DNA from: Actinomycetota bacterium
GTDB lineage: Bacteria; Actinomycetota; Actinomycetes; Nanopelagicales; Nanopelagicaceae
DNA length: 49,470 nucleotides
Assembly (NCBI GenBank): GCA_009700405.1
Contig: WLMD01000002.1
Span: 1 to 49,470 of the forward strand
Direction of reading: 5' to 3'
In this document: piece after piece, positions 1-8,888 of the stretch
Layout of the letters: each line of letters starts with the position of its first letter
How positions within the stretch are numbered: position 1 is the first letter of the stretch
Notes under the pieces: generated by a model
The model's input: only the letters and a program-made list of their open reading frames with translations
Told to the model about the DNA's origin: nothing
Databases searched by the model: none
Position numbers and translations under genes: made by a program

Positions 1-452
1 CGCAAATTAGGGCTCTCTCTCCGGAGGCAGGAATTCGCTCGAACGTTATCGTTGGTTTCCCTGGTGAAACCGAAGAGGATTATCAAGAACTTGTTGAATT
101 TGTGACTCAAGCCAATTTGGATGCTGTTGGCGTCTTTGGGTATTCAGATGAAGATAATACTGAGGCGCTTGTGTTGGAAAATAAAGTAGATCCTGAATTA
201 ATTCGCCATCGCGTAGATGCCTTATCAACCTTAGTTGATGAATTAGTGAGCGAGCGAGCATCCGCACGCATTGGAGAAGAAGTCACTGTACTTATTGAAG
301 ATTTTGAGCTTCAAGAGGGCAGAGCGGCCCATCAAGGTCCAGAAGTTGACGGAACCACTTCATTTATCGGTACAGATTTTGTTGTTGGCCAATATGTCCA
401 GGCCCGCATTGTTGACTCTATGGGAGCCGATTTGATTGCACAGCCTTTATGA
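1..452 (+). CDS. rimO: Ribosomal protein S12 methylthiotransferase RimO, C-terminal part
   Basis: The gene is cut by the left window edge; the reading frame starts at base 3 and gives about 149 residues. It begins inside the radical-SAM barrel, with the motif VIVGFPGETEEDY that is shared by RimO and MiaB. It ends in a TRAM-type RNA-binding domain, with strands around VTVLIEDFELQEGRAAHQG and FVVGQYVQARIVD. RimO adds a methylthio group to an aspartate of ribosomal protein S12. RimO is preferred over MiaB because a full MiaB lies at 4097 and because rimO-pgsA-cinA is a standard actinobacterial order. The stop overlaps the pgsA start by 4 nt (ATGA), so the two genes are probably translationally coupled. 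Confidence 0.88.
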   Translation, partial: QIRALSPEAGIRSNVIVGFPGETEEDYQELVEFVTQANLDAVGVFGYSDEDNTEALVLENKVDPELIRHRVDALSTLVDELVSERASARIGEEVTVLIEDFELQEGRAAHQGPEVDGTTSFIGTDFVVGQYVQARIVDSMGADLIAQPL

Positions 453-997
453 GGCGTCCATCGGAATTAAATCTTCCTAATTCAATTACAATTCTTAGGA
501 TTCTGGCTCTTCCTCTATGTGCCTACGCGCTTTTTCGAAATGGGGGAGATGACTACACATGGAGAGTCATTGCTTGGTGGCTCTTCTTCCTAGTTGGTCT
601 GACAGATATGTTGGATGGCAAACTTGCTAGAAGTAGAAACAGTGTCACTGAATTTGGAAAACTTCTTGACCCTATTGCAGATAAGGCTTTTATAGGTACC
701 GCATTAATTGGACTTTCAATGTTGGGCCGCATGCCTTGGTGGATTACCGGGATTATTCTTTTTAGAGAAGTCGGAATCACGATTTATAGGTTTGCAGTAA
801 TTCGCAAAGGAGTTATTCCTGCAAATCGTGGTGGAAAGATTAAGGCGGCGATGCAAGGTTTTGGAGTCGGATTTTATGTTATGCCACTTTCGGCTTCACT
901 CTATATTTTTCGTGACTTATTCATGTATGCCACAGTTGCTCTAACGCTGGCCACTGGCGCTGCCTATATATTTGAATCGCGTAAAGCTAAACTCTGA
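449..997 (+). CDS. pgsA: CDP-diacylglycerol--glycerol-3-phosphate 3-phosphatidyltransferase
   Basis: This 182-residue integral membrane enzyme makes phosphatidylglycerol phosphate from CDP-diacylglycerol and glycerol 3-phosphate. The complete CDP-alcohol phosphotransferase signature DxxDGxxAR(x8)GxxxDxxxD is present: D53, D56-G57, A60-R61, G70, D74 and D78, with D78 as the usual catalytic base. Several hydrophobic segments surround it. The length is normal for the family. It overlaps rimO by 4 nt and sits 3 nt before cinA. Related CDP-alcohol transferases use inositol or other acceptors, so the acceptor is inferred from the sequence style and the clgR-cinA neighbourhood. Confidence 0.9.
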   Translation: MRRPSELNLPNSITILRILALPLCAYALFRNGGDDYTWRVIAWWLFFLVGLTDMLDGKLARSRNSVTEFGKLLDPIADKAFIGTALIGLSMLGRMPWWITGIILFREVGITIYRFAVIRKGVIPANRGGKIKAAMQGFGVGFYVMPLSASLYIFRDLFMYATVALTLATGAAYIFESRKAKL

Positions 998-1000
998 TCC

Positions 1001-1483
1001 ATGAATACTCAATCAGCGGCTAGCTCGATCGTTGACGTATTACGCAGCCGCGGCGAGAAATTATCTGTAGCGGAATCTCTCACAGGCGGCGGATTGGCAT
1101 CGGCCATCACTGCGGTGCCAGGTGCTTCAGATATCTTTCTCGGCGGGATAGTGGCCTATAGCAATTCACTCAAGGAATCTCTCTTAGGCGTTCCCTCCCA
1201 AGACATTGAGCAATTCGGCGTTGTAAGCCAAGAGGTAGCGGCTGCGATGGCCGAGGGCGCTCTTCACACTTTGGGTACTCAATGGGCGATCTCCACCACT
1301 GGTGTTGCAGGACCCGGCTCCCATGAGGGAGTCCCTGCTGGGCATGTATGGATAGCAATTTGTGGCCCCGTGAGGCAAACGTACTTTTTTGATTTACCAG
1401 GTGGGCGCGAAGAGGTGCGAAATGCCGCTATTTCCAGCGCATTAACCGCTTTTTCGCGTATCCTTACCACCCTAGGGAATTAG
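1001..1483 (+). CDS. cinA: CinA C-terminal-domain protein (nicotinamide-nucleotide amidohydrolase PncC type)
   Basis: At 160 residues this is only the CinA C-terminal (PncC) domain, which deamidates nicotinamide mononucleotide in pyridine-nucleotide recycling. The N-terminal MoaB/MogA-like domain of full-length CinA is absent. Visible family motifs are VAESLTGGGLASAIT near residue 22, GGIVAYSNSLKESLLGV near 48, and STTGVAGPGSHEGVPAGHVWIA near 98. The start lies 3 nt after the pgsA stop, so it belongs to the rimO-pgsA operon. In other actinobacteria this gene also sits between pgsA and clgR. Confidence 0.88.
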   Translation: MNTQSAASSIVDVLRSRGEKLSVAESLTGGGLASAITAVPGASDIFLGGIVAYSNSLKESLLGVPSQDIEQFGVVSQEVAAAMAEGALHTLGTQWAISTTGVAGPGSHEGVPAGHVWIAICGPVRQTYFFDLPGGREEVRNAAISSALTAFSRILTTLGN

Positions 1484-1525
1484 ACACCGAGAAGAATCAC
1501 TCAGTCGCAGAAGGGCGGGAATCGA

Positions 1526-1792
1526 ATGTCGCTATTGCGTACACATATTGGTCACGCCCTGCGTGCTGCTCGAACAAGTCAAGGTCGCACTCTTCGTAGT
1601 GTTGCCCGTGATGCCCGGGTTTCTTTAGGTTATTTATCTGAAGTAGAGCGAGGCCAGAAAGAAGCATCATCAGAGTTACTTAACTCAATCGCTGCTGCAT
1701 TGGGTTTATCTTTATCAACTGTCATTTCTGATGTGGCGCACGAACTCAACTCACGAGAAGCCGTCAAACTCACTGTTGTTGACGCTGCTTAA
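1526..1792 (+). CDS. clgR: XRE-family regulator, ClgR-like
   Basis: This 88-residue cytoplasmic DNA-binding protein is one Cro/C1-type helix-turn-helix: LRSVARDARVSLGYLSEVERG with the usual GYLSEVERGxKxxSSELL signature of ClgR. ClgR activates clp protease and related stress genes in actinobacteria; that function is family knowledge and the targets were not checked here. A strong ribosome-binding site (GAAGGGCGGGAA) precedes the ATG. The position just downstream of pgsA and cinA matches the conserved clgR locus and supports the assignment. Confidence 0.82.
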   Translation: MSLLRTHIGHALRAARTSQGRTLRSVARDARVSLGYLSEVERGQKEASSELLNSIAAALGLSLSTVISDVAHELNSREAVKLTVVDAA

Positions 1793-1797
1793 AAAGA

Positions 1798-2289
1798 GTG
1801 TCATTAACTGATAATTCGTCATACCGTCGCACCCGTACTGCAATTTTAGAAGGCGCTAAATCCCTGATTGCTGAACGCGGTATACGCGCAACAACAATGA
1901 TTGATATTGCTGATAGGTCAGAAGTTTCTCGTGCAACGCTCTATAACCATTTTCGCGATAAAGGCACCGTCTTACGTGGAGTCATAGAGTCTGAAACGCA
2001 GCGACTATGCGCACTCATTGCCCAGTCTCCAGATCTCACCCAACCTTCAATCGAGATTTCTCATGATGGCGCCTTAGCAATGGTGCGAAATTCTGAACCA
2101 GAAATTTTGGCCCGATTGGTAAGCACCCAGTCAGACCCTTTATGGCAGATGGTCGAGGAGTCCTTGAAGAGCGCCCTGGGCAGTCAGATTCAGGCGCAGT
2201 TGGCCATGCGCTGGCTCATAGGGCAGGTTTTTGCGCCCCTTACGCAGGCTCAGAGCCACGAACAAGCGCTCGCCATAAAAGCGCGCTAG
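1798..2289 (+). CDS. TetR/AcrR-family transcriptional regulator
   Basis: This is a 163-residue protein with a GTG start 5 nt after the clgR stop. The N-terminal HTH is clear: RRTRTAILEGAKSLIAERG, then TTMIDIADRSEVSRATLYNHF, the TetR recognition helix at about residues 35-52. The C-terminal ligand-binding part is short and matches no subfamily I know. Its position between clgR and recA suggests co-transcription with clgR. The ligand and targets are unknown; autoregulation is usual in the family but no operator is evident. Confidence 0.8.
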   Translation: MSLTDNSSYRRTRTAILEGAKSLIAERGIRATTMIDIADRSEVSRATLYNHFRDKGTVLRGVIESETQRLCALIAQSPDLTQPSIEISHDGALAMVRNSEPEILARLVSTQSDPLWQMVEESLKSALGSQIQAQLAMRWLIGQVFAPLTQAQSHEQALAIKAR

Positions 2290-2503
2290 CCGGGCTAATT
2301 AACCAGAAGTAAGCCAAGAGGTAAGCAATTCGGCGTGTCGCCTCGTTAAGCTCGCCTTCGAACAGGTGTTCGTATACCCTGTTCCTACCCAACCAGAGCG
2401 GTTTCCACGACCCAGGCCCAGAGCCTGTTCCCCCGTCAGTGGCCTTCCGTACCTTCTGGACCGTACCTAACGCCAATAGAGGCGTTTGATTGAAAGGAAA
2501 AAA
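2290..2503 (+). promoter_or_regulatory. recA promoter and leader with LexA (SOS) box
   Basis: This 214-nt gene-free stretch carries a near-perfect actinobacterial SOS box at 2358-2373. Its CGAAC (2359-2363) and GTTCG (2368-2372) arms are separated by four bases, matching the LexA consensus of Gram-positive bacteria. Transcription probably starts shortly after the box, which leaves a leader of roughly 110-120 nt before recA. A Shine-Dalgarno GAAAGGA lies at 2492-2498. The short DUF3046 gene often found before recA in actinobacteria was not seen here. I see no other structure. Confidence 0.85.
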
Positions 2504-3589
2504 GTGGCTACTGATAAATCTGCTGATAAAGCAAGTGAAAAAGCTGGCAACGATCGCACCAAAGCCCTAGACACTGCCCTTGCCCAAATTGAACGTCAAT
2601 TCGGAAAAGGTGCGGTCATGAAGATGGGAGAGCGAGGAACGCAACTCGTTGAAGTAATTCCCACCGGGTCAATTAGTCTTGATATCGCCTTAGGAATTGG
2701 CGGATTACCACGTGGACGTATCGTAGAAATCTACGGTCCAGAATCTTCAGGTAAGACAACTCTTGCCCTCCATGCAATCGCCAATGCGCAACGCGCAGGT
2801 GGCATCGCAGCATTTATCGATGCAGAGCATGCATTTGATGCAGAGTATGCAAAGAAACTCGGCGTAGACATTGACGCACTTTTAGTTTCCCAACCAGATA
2901 CTGGCGAACAAGCACTTGAAATTATGGATATGTTGATTCGCTCTGGCGCTCTGGACATAGTTGTAGTCGACTCTGTCGCAGCACTTGTTCCTCGCGCAGA
3001 AATTGAAGGCGAGATGGGTGATTCCCATATGGGCCTACAGGCACGTTTGATGTCGCAAGCTCTTCGTAAAATTACTGGTGCCCTTCATCAATCAAAAACC
3101 ACCGCCATCTTTATCAATCAGTTGCGCGAAAAAATTGGTGTTTTCTTTGGCTCGCCAGAGACCACAACTGGTGGAAAGGCGTTGAAGTTTTACGCTTCTA
3201 TTCGCCTAGATATTCGCCGCATCGAAACTTTGAAAGATGGTCAAGATGCAGTCGGAAACCGCACACGCGTAAAGGTTGTTAAGAACAAAATGGCTCCACC
3301 ATTTAAACAAGCAGAGTTCGACATTCTCTACGGTGTTGGAATCTCTCGTGAAGGTTCTCTCCTAGATATTGGTGTCGATATTGGAATCGTGAAGAAATCT
3401 GGTTCCTGGTACACCTATGAAGGAGATCAACTTGGACAAGGAAAGGAAAATTCTAGAAACTTCCTTCTAGATAATCCTGATCTAGCCAACGACATCGAAA
3501 CTCGTATTCGTGCGCACTTTGTACCAACGCCTATTGATCCTGCCCTCATTGCTGCAGTTGATGAGGCAACCGCTGAGGTTGACTTCTAA
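2504..3589 (+). CDS. recA: Recombinase RecA
   Basis: RecA forms ATP-dependent filaments on single-stranded DNA for homologous recombination and triggers LexA self-cleavage. I chose GTG 2504 (361 residues) over an in-frame TTG at 2486. GAAAGGA at 2492-2498 is placed correctly for the GTG, and the protein then begins MATDKSADK. Walker A is GPESSGKT at residues 78-85. Further motifs are IDAEHAFD, VVVDSVAALVP, INQLREKIG and TTGGKALKFYAS. No intein interrupts it, unlike M. tuberculosis RecA. The SOS box at 2358-2373 predicts damage induction. recX follows directly. Confidence 0.98.
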   Translation: MATDKSADKASEKAGNDRTKALDTALAQIERQFGKGAVMKMGERGTQLVEVIPTGSISLDIALGIGGLPRGRIVEIYGPESSGKTTLALHAIANAQRAGGIAAFIDAEHAFDAEYAKKLGVDIDALLVSQPDTGEQALEIMDMLIRSGALDIVVVDSVAALVPRAEIEGEMGDSHMGLQARLMSQALRKITGALHQSKTTAIFINQLREKIGVFFGSPETTTGGKALKFYASIRLDIRRIETLKDGQDAVGNRTRVKVVKNKMAPPFKQAEFDILYGVGISREGSLLDIGVDIGIVKKSGSWYTYEGDQLGQGKENSRNFLLDNPDLANDIETRIRAHFVPTPIDPALIAAVDEATAEVDF

Positions 3590-4074
3590 TTTCAACTGCC
3601 CAGATTGACGAAAGCTCCGACCCCTACTCTCTCGCTCAAACGATTGCGTTGATTGCACTCGCACCTCGAGCCAAGAGTAGGGGGGAGCTCTTCGACCACC
3701 TTAAGAAGCGCGGTACAACCGAAGATGTTGCTAATGCCGTGCTCTTTCGATTGCAAGAACAAGGCTTTATCAACGATGAAGAATTTGCTAGGGCCTGGAG
3801 TGAATCGCGCCAACGTGCAAAGAAATTATCTAAGCGAACTATCGCCACTGAACTTCGAGGCAAAGGCGTTTCATCTGAGATTATCGATCTCGTTACCTCT
3901 GAGATCAATCAAGATGATGAACACGCTATAGCCCTTGAATTAGCCACTAGAAAGTACCGTTCAATCGCTCATTTAGAATCAGAAGTTATTCGCAGGCGTA
4001 TTCATGGGGCCATGGCACGACGAGGCTTTTCATCGAGCACAATCAACGCAGTTATGCGGGAGATCGGCATTTAA
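3589..4074 (+). CDS. recX: Regulatory protein RecX
   Basis: RecX binds RecA filaments and limits their activity. Conserved features are DEEFARAW, ...RTIATELRGKGV and the C-terminal ...RRRIHGAMARRGFSSSTINAV repeat. The start is a problem. The family N-terminus (DPYSLAQTIALIALAPRAKSRGEL) is encoded from about 3610, but no ATG, GTG or TTG occurs in frame between the stop at 3580 and TTG 3649. I place the start at ATT 3589, which overlaps the recA TAA and follows GAGG at 3575-3578; this gives 161 residues. Starting at TTG 3649 (141 residues) would remove conserved residues. The gene identity is secure; the start is not. Confidence 0.85.
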   Translation: MSTAQIDESSDPYSLAQTIALIALAPRAKSRGELFDHLKKRGTTEDVANAVLFRLQEQGFINDEEFARAWSESRQRAKKLSKRTIATELRGKGVSSEIIDLVTSEINQDDEHAIALELATRKYRSIAHLESEVIRRRIHGAMARRGFSSSTINAVMREIGI

Positions 4075-4084
4075 TTTCTCCCAC

Positions 4085-4090
4085 TAGAAT
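4085..4090 (+). promoter_or_regulatory. -10 box of a leaderless miaB promoter
   Basis: TAGAAT fits TANNNT and ends 6 nt before the miaB ATG, with no Shine-Dalgarno sequence between. The mRNA probably starts at the ATG itself. No clear -35 element was seen. Confidence 0.55.
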
Positions 4091-4096
4091 TCATCC

Positions 4097-5524
4097 ATGA
4101 GTCGCACCTACACCGTAGAAACATATGGCTGTCAGATGAATGTGCACGACTCCGAAAGAATTGCAGGACTCTTAGATGAGGCAGGCTTTACTCCTGCAAT
4201 CGCTGGCGAACAAGCAGATATCGTGGTTTTCAATACCTGTGCAGTACGTGAAAATGCTGACAATAAGCTCTACGGAAATCTAAGTTTTCTTGCTCCTGTA
4301 AAGAAACTCAATCCCCATATGCAGATTGCAGTAGGTGGGTGTTTGGCTCAGAAAGACCAAGCAACAATCCTGCGCAAGGCGCCGTATGTTGATGTTGTTT
4401 TTGGTACTCACAATGTCGGTTCTCTACCCGTTCTCCTTGAGAGAGCTCGGATAGAGGAAGAGTCGCAGATAGAGATTCTCGAATCACTGGAGCATTTTCC
4501 TTCCACACTTCCTGCTCGACGATTTTCGGCATTCTCTGCTTGGGTTTCAGTCTCAGTCGGTTGTAACAACACCTGTACTTTCTGCATCGTCCCGACTTTA
4601 CGAGGAATAGAAAAGGATCGACCAGCAACGGACATCATGCGAGAGGTTCGAACCTTGGTAGATCAAGGAGTTATCGAAATAACTTTGCTGGGTCAAAATG
4701 TAAACGCCTATGGAGTCGATTTTGGAGATCGCGAAGCTTTCGCAAAATTAGTGCGAGAGTGCGGAAAAGTAGATGGACTCGAGCGAGTGCGTTTCATGTC
4801 TCCGCACCCGCGCGATTTCACCGATGATGTGATTGATGCAATGGCTCAGACACCTAATGCCATGCCTCACCTACATATGCCTTTGCAATCTGGCTCCAAC
4901 CGAATATTGCAAAATATGCGCCGTTCCTATCGGACCGATAGATATTTGGGAATTATTGAAAGAGTGCGCGCGGCAATCCCCAATTCACAAATCACGACAG
5001 ACATCATTGTGGGATTTCCTGGAGAAACAGAGAAAGATTTTCAAGACACATTGGATCTATGCACCCAAGCGCGCTTTAGCGCTGCATACACATATCAATA
5101 CTCCAAGCGCCCGGGCACGCCTGCCGCAACGATGCCAGATCAAGTGAGCGCAGAAGTTGTTGGCGAGCGATACACCAGGCTTCATGCCCATCAAGAGAAG
5201 CTTTCTCATTCGGTAAATCGAGAAGCAATTGGCAAAACCATGCAGGTCCTTGTTACCGAGCATGAAGGACGTCGAGATGTAGCTCGCGCTCGAATGTCGG
5301 GACGCACGGAGGATTTCCGCTTGGCACATTTCTCTTTTGATGCAGAAAATCTTGCTCGCCCTGGTGATGTAGTAACGGTTGAAATTACCGATGCTGCTCC
5401 ACATTTCTTATCGGGAGATGGTGGATTTGTTCGACGCACTCGTGGGGGAGATGCTCACGAATCCTTAACTGCCGAACGCGCAGTTGCCCCATTACTACTT
5501 GGGATGCCGACCGTCCGCTCGTGA
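4097..5524 (+). CDS. miaB: tRNA-2-methylthio-N6-dimethylallyladenosine synthase MiaB
   Basis: This 475-residue radical-SAM methylthiotransferase acts on i6A37 of tRNA, after MiaA. The N-terminal UPF0004 domain binds the auxiliary cluster through C12, C48 and C82. The radical-SAM CxxxCxxC is C156, C160 and C163 (VGCNNTCTFC). A TRAM domain follows from about residue 380. The last ~30 residues are a poorly conserved tail. The start is leaderless-type (TAGAAT at 4085-4090). The stop overlaps the miaA GTG by 4 nt, so the two enzymes of the same tRNA modification are coupled. Confidence 0.97.
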   Translation: MSRTYTVETYGCQMNVHDSERIAGLLDEAGFTPAIAGEQADIVVFNTCAVRENADNKLYGNLSFLAPVKKLNPHMQIAVGGCLAQKDQATILRKAPYVDVVFGTHNVGSLPVLLERARIEEESQIEILESLEHFPSTLPARRFSAFSAWVSVSVGCNNTCTFCIVPTLRGIEKDRPATDIMREVRTLVDQGVIEITLLGQNVNAYGVDFGDREAFAKLVRECGKVDGLERVRFMSPHPRDFTDDVIDAMAQTPNAMPHLHMPLQSGSNRILQNMRRSYRTDRYLGIIERVRAAIPNSQITTDIIVGFPGETEKDFQDTLDLCTQARFSAAYTYQYSKRPGTPAATMPDQVSAEVVGERYTRLHAHQEKLSHSVNREAIGKTMQVLVTEHEGRRDVARARMSGRTEDFRLAHFSFDAENLARPGDVVTVEITDAAPHFLSGDGGFVRRTRGGDAHESLTAERAVAPLLLGMPTVRS

Positions 5525-6441
5525 GTGTTTATGTAATCTGTGGAGCCACGGCAACCGGCAAGAGCGATCTTGCTGTTGTACTTGCACAGACAGTGGACGC
5601 CGAAATCATCAACGCAGATTCGATGCAACTCTATCGAGGTATGGATATTGGTACGGCAAAACTTTCGCTAGATGAACGTGGTGGAATACCTCATCACTTG
5701 CTTGATGTTTTAGATGTCACTCAAGATGCAAGCGTTGCTTGGTATCAACACACGGCAAGAGATTTGATTACCGACATTGAACTCCGGGGAAAGAACGTTG
5801 TAATTGTTGGCGGAACAGGCTTGTATATCAAAGCAATTTTGGATGACTTAAATTTCCCGGATACAGACCCGACGGTCCGCACCTCACTCAATGAATTGGC
5901 AGAGAAGATTGGCGCACCTGCAATGTTTGAGAAGTTGCAAAAGCTCGACCCTGCCGCGGCACTTGCCATTGATAAAGAGAATCTGCGCCGAGTAATCCGT
6001 GCGCTAGAGGTAATTGAAATTACAGGCAAACCTTTCACGGCTAACCTCCCACGTAAAGAGAGCACAAAATATCCATTGGCTCGTCAATTTGGTTTGGTCA
6101 TGGATCGACCTACTTTGGCAACTCGGATCGCAGATCGAGTAGATCGGATGTGGGACTTGGGTCTTGAAGCGGAGACTGATTCTTTAATTGAAGCGGGAAT
6201 TAAACAAGGACGTACCGCGCAATTAGCTCTTGGATATGCCCAGATTTTGAAATCGAGAGCGGGGATTTTTACTCCTGATGAAGCACGAGAAGATACCAAG
6301 CGAGCAACTCGCCAATATGCCCGCAGGCAAGAGACGTGGTTTTCGCGCGACCCTCGTATTCAATGGATTTCTCCCAGCATGCCACGCCTAGAGAGCGTTA
6401 TGGAGCTTTTATCAAAACCTGCCCCCAGGGTTAGCGACTAA
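5521..6441 (+). CDS. miaA: tRNA dimethylallyltransferase MiaA
   Basis: MiaA transfers a dimethylallyl group to A37 of tRNAs, producing the substrate for MiaB. This 306-residue protein has P-loop GATATGKS at residues 8-15, the INADSMQLYRGMDIGTAK motif, IVGGTGLYIKA near 100, and the C-terminal basic RATRQYARRQETWFSRDP signature. The GTG start overlaps the miaB stop (GTGA), so expression depends on miaB. The length is typical. Confidence 0.97.
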   Translation: MSVYVICGATATGKSDLAVVLAQTVDAEIINADSMQLYRGMDIGTAKLSLDERGGIPHHLLDVLDVTQDASVAWYQHTARDLITDIELRGKNVVIVGGTGLYIKAILDDLNFPDTDPTVRTSLNELAEKIGAPAMFEKLQKLDPAAALAIDKENLRRVIRALEVIEITGKPFTANLPRKESTKYPLARQFGLVMDRPTLATRIADRVDRMWDLGLEAETDSLIEAGIKQGRTAQLALGYAQILKSRAGIFTPDEAREDTKRATRQYARRQETWFSRDPRIQWISPSMPRLESVMELLSKPAPRVSD

Positions 6442-6453
6442 ACTTAGATTTCA

Positions 6454-7284
6454 ATGACTACTTCACCTGCAATCCTTGCTACATATGGACATGGCACAGA
6501 GAATGACTTTGTCATCATTTTTGACCCACTCGAGGAATTATCAGTTACAACATCTGAATGTGCATCCATTTGCAATAGAGAAACAGGCATCGGAGCAGAT
6601 GGCCTAATTCGCATCACGCGACCCGATGGCAAATGGTTTATGGACTACCGCAACGCAGATGGTTCGATTGCTGAAATGTGCGGCAACGGAATTCGGGTGA
6701 TGGCCAGGTATCTAGTGGAGCGCGGCCATCAGCCTGAGGGAATTTTCGCGATTAATACTCGAGATGGTCTTAAGCATTTGCGAGTTCCGGCCACTGGCGA
6801 CATCACCGTCAACATGGGACAACTCACTAATGAAGATGAGGAAATTACTGCCTTCGCGAATGGTCATACGTGGAACGGGTACAACATAAGTATTGGTAAT
6901 CCTCATGCCGTTGTCTTTGTTGAATCGGTGGATGGGATTGGGAAATTTTCAGAACCGCCAATTGTTCGTCCAATGGAGTCCTACCCTGAAGGCGTAAATG
7001 TTGAGTTTGTAGAGTTCCTTGAAGGAAATGAACTCAAGATGCGCGTATACGAGAGAGGCGTTGGCGAAACGCAATCATGCGGTACGGGCACATGTGCAGT
7101 TGCTTTAGCTGCAACGCTCAAACGCGGAGATCGCCTTCCTGCCACCTGGGTTATTTATCCTCCGGGTGGTCGTCTTGAAGTTGCGATTGATGGACATTCC
7201 AACGCCACTCTTACTGGTCCCGCGGTCTTGATTCGCGAAGTTGATTTGACTCCCTATTTACGCAGGCCTGAGGTGAGTAAGTGA
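6454..7284 (+). CDS. dapF: Diaminopimelate epimerase
   Basis: DapF converts LL- to meso-diaminopimelate for lysine and peptidoglycan synthesis. This 276-residue protein has the two catalytic cysteines of the PLP-independent fold: C76 in MCGNGIR and C209 in SCGTGTC. YGHGTENDFV and GIGADG near the N-terminus are also conserved. It starts 12 nt after miaA. TA-rich -10-like sequence lies very close to the ATG (about 6439-6450), so it may also have its own promoter, but the spacing is not clean. Its stop overlaps the hflX GTG by 4 nt. Confidence 0.96.
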   Translation: MTTSPAILATYGHGTENDFVIIFDPLEELSVTTSECASICNRETGIGADGLIRITRPDGKWFMDYRNADGSIAEMCGNGIRVMARYLVERGHQPEGIFAINTRDGLKHLRVPATGDITVNMGQLTNEDEEITAFANGHTWNGYNISIGNPHAVVFVESVDGIGKFSEPPIVRPMESYPEGVNVEFVEFLEGNELKMRVYERGVGETQSCGTGTCAVALAATLKRGDRLPATWVIYPPGGRLEVAIDGHSNATLTGPAVLIREVDLTPYLRRPEVSK

Positions 7285-8744
7285 GTAAGCGCGAACGTGA
7301 GAGTGACGATGAGTTTGAAGCCCTTCTGCGCGAAAGCGCGCGAGTTGCCGCCGACTTTGATTCTGGAGAAGAAATAGATGAAGACGCTCAGGATGTTTTA
7401 GCTGAGAGGCACGCGCTTCGCCGTGTGCAAGGATTTTCCACGGAATTGCAAGATATTTCCTCAGCAGAGTATCGCCAACTGCAATTAGAGCGTGTAGTGC
7501 TCGTTGGTGTTTGGACAGAGGGAACATCATTGATGGCAGAAAACTCTCTTGCGGAATTGAGGGCTTTAGCTGAAACCGCCGGCTCGGAAGTTTTGGATGC
7601 ACTGATTCAGCGACGCGATAAACCAGATCCTGCTACGTATATTGGTTCTGGAAAAGTTGCTGAACTTCGTCAAGTAGTCGTTTCCACTGGAGCTGACACA
7701 GTGATTTGCGATGGAGAGCTCTCACCATCTCAATTGCGCCAACTCGAAGAAAAGCTTAAAGTGAAAGTAGTTGATCGCACGGCACTCATTTTGGATATCT
7801 TTGCACAGCATGCAAAGAGCAAAGAGGGCAAGGCGCAAGTTGAGTTAGCGCAAATTTCGTATCTCTTGCCGCGACTTCGTGGATGGGGAGAATCTCTTTC
7901 ACGCCAGGTTGGTGGTCGAGCTGCTGGTGGTGCGGGTATTGGCGGACGCGGTCCCGGTGAAACCAAGATTGAAACTGATCGTCGACGCATTCGTGATAAG
8001 CAAAGTAAATTGAAAAAAGAGATTCTCGAAATGAAAGTCGCTCGAGATACCAAACGACAAGAGCGCCGACGATACAACATTCCATCTGTTGCGATTACTG
8101 GTTACACAAATGCTGGAAAGTCTTCCTTACTCAATAAGCTAACCGATGCTGGAGTTCTAGTAGAAAACGCTCTCTTTGCAACGTTGGATCCAACGGTGCG
8201 TCAATCACATACAAGTGACGGGCGTGTTTATACATTGACCGATACGGTTGGTTTCGTACGACACCTGCCGCATCAACTCATTGATGCTTTTAAATCAACC
8301 CTTGAAGAAGTTGCCGAAGCTGATCTTATTGTCCATGTTGTAGATGGCTCCCATGCCGACCCATTCGAGCAAATACGTGCAGTTCGTGAAGTTATCGCTG
8401 AAATTGGTGGATCAGACATCCCAGAAATTATTGCTATCAATAAAGTCGATGTTGCTGATGCGCAAGTCATTATGCAAATCTTGCGCCAAGAGCCTCATAG
8501 TTACGCATTCTCTGTTCGTACAGGATTTGGAATGGAAGGCCTGCTCCATGCCATTGAAAATACCCTTCCTCGTCTTGGCATTGAGATTGATGTAGTAATT
8601 CCTTATGACCGCGGGGATCTCATCAGCGCTATTCACGAACGTGGAGAAATTATTAGCGAGGAATACGTTGCCGAGGGCACAGCAATCCATGCCCGAGTAG
8701 ACGGTGCGCTGGCGGAAGCGATACGAGGGGTAAGCCCCAAATGA
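7281..8744 (+). CDS. hflX: GTPase HflX
   Basis: HflX is a ribosome-associated GTPase that splits stalled 70S ribosomes, chiefly under stress. The N-terminal HflX domain is at about residues 70-265, with the glycine-rich linker GGRAAGGAGIGGRGPGETKIE near 211-231. The G domain has G1 GYTNAGKS (274-281), G3 DTVGFVRHLP and G4 NKVD. The first ~60 residues are acidic, as is common in actinobacterial HflX. The GTG start overlaps the dapF stop (GTGA). Confidence 0.96.
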   Translation: MSKRERESDDEFEALLRESARVAADFDSGEEIDEDAQDVLAERHALRRVQGFSTELQDISSAEYRQLQLERVVLVGVWTEGTSLMAENSLAELRALAETAGSEVLDALIQRRDKPDPATYIGSGKVAELRQVVVSTGADTVICDGELSPSQLRQLEEKLKVKVVDRTALILDIFAQHAKSKEGKAQVELAQISYLLPRLRGWGESLSRQVGGRAAGGAGIGGRGPGETKIETDRRRIRDKQSKLKKEILEMKVARDTKRQERRRYNIPSVAITGYTNAGKSSLLNKLTDAGVLVENALFATLDPTVRQSHTSDGRVYTLTDTVGFVRHLPHQLIDAFKSTLEEVAEADLIVHVVDGSHADPFEQIRAVREVIAEIGGSDIPEIIAINKVDVADAQVIMQILRQEPHSYAFSVRTGFGMEGLLHAIENTLPRLGIEIDVVIPYDRGDLISAIHERGEIISEEYVAEGTAIHARVDGALAEAIRGVSPK

Positions 8745-8888
8745 GAGCAATATCGCATGGAATAAAAGCGACACGCCGAGCGTTGTAGCCACTAGTACAG
8801 CAGAAATAGGCGATTATGCGCCAGCAGTGATAGAACTGCCCCCGAAAGACCCGAGAACCATGATGACGATGAAGGCGAGGTGAATGTA

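Noticed and set aside
2240..2476. 78-residue minus-strand open frame in the recA leader
   Set aside because: No recognisable motif, unusual composition, and it runs across the TetR 3' end and the LexA box, so it is most likely a chance frame.
2504..3589. RecA intein
   Set aside because: The protein is of normal length and all motifs are continuous.
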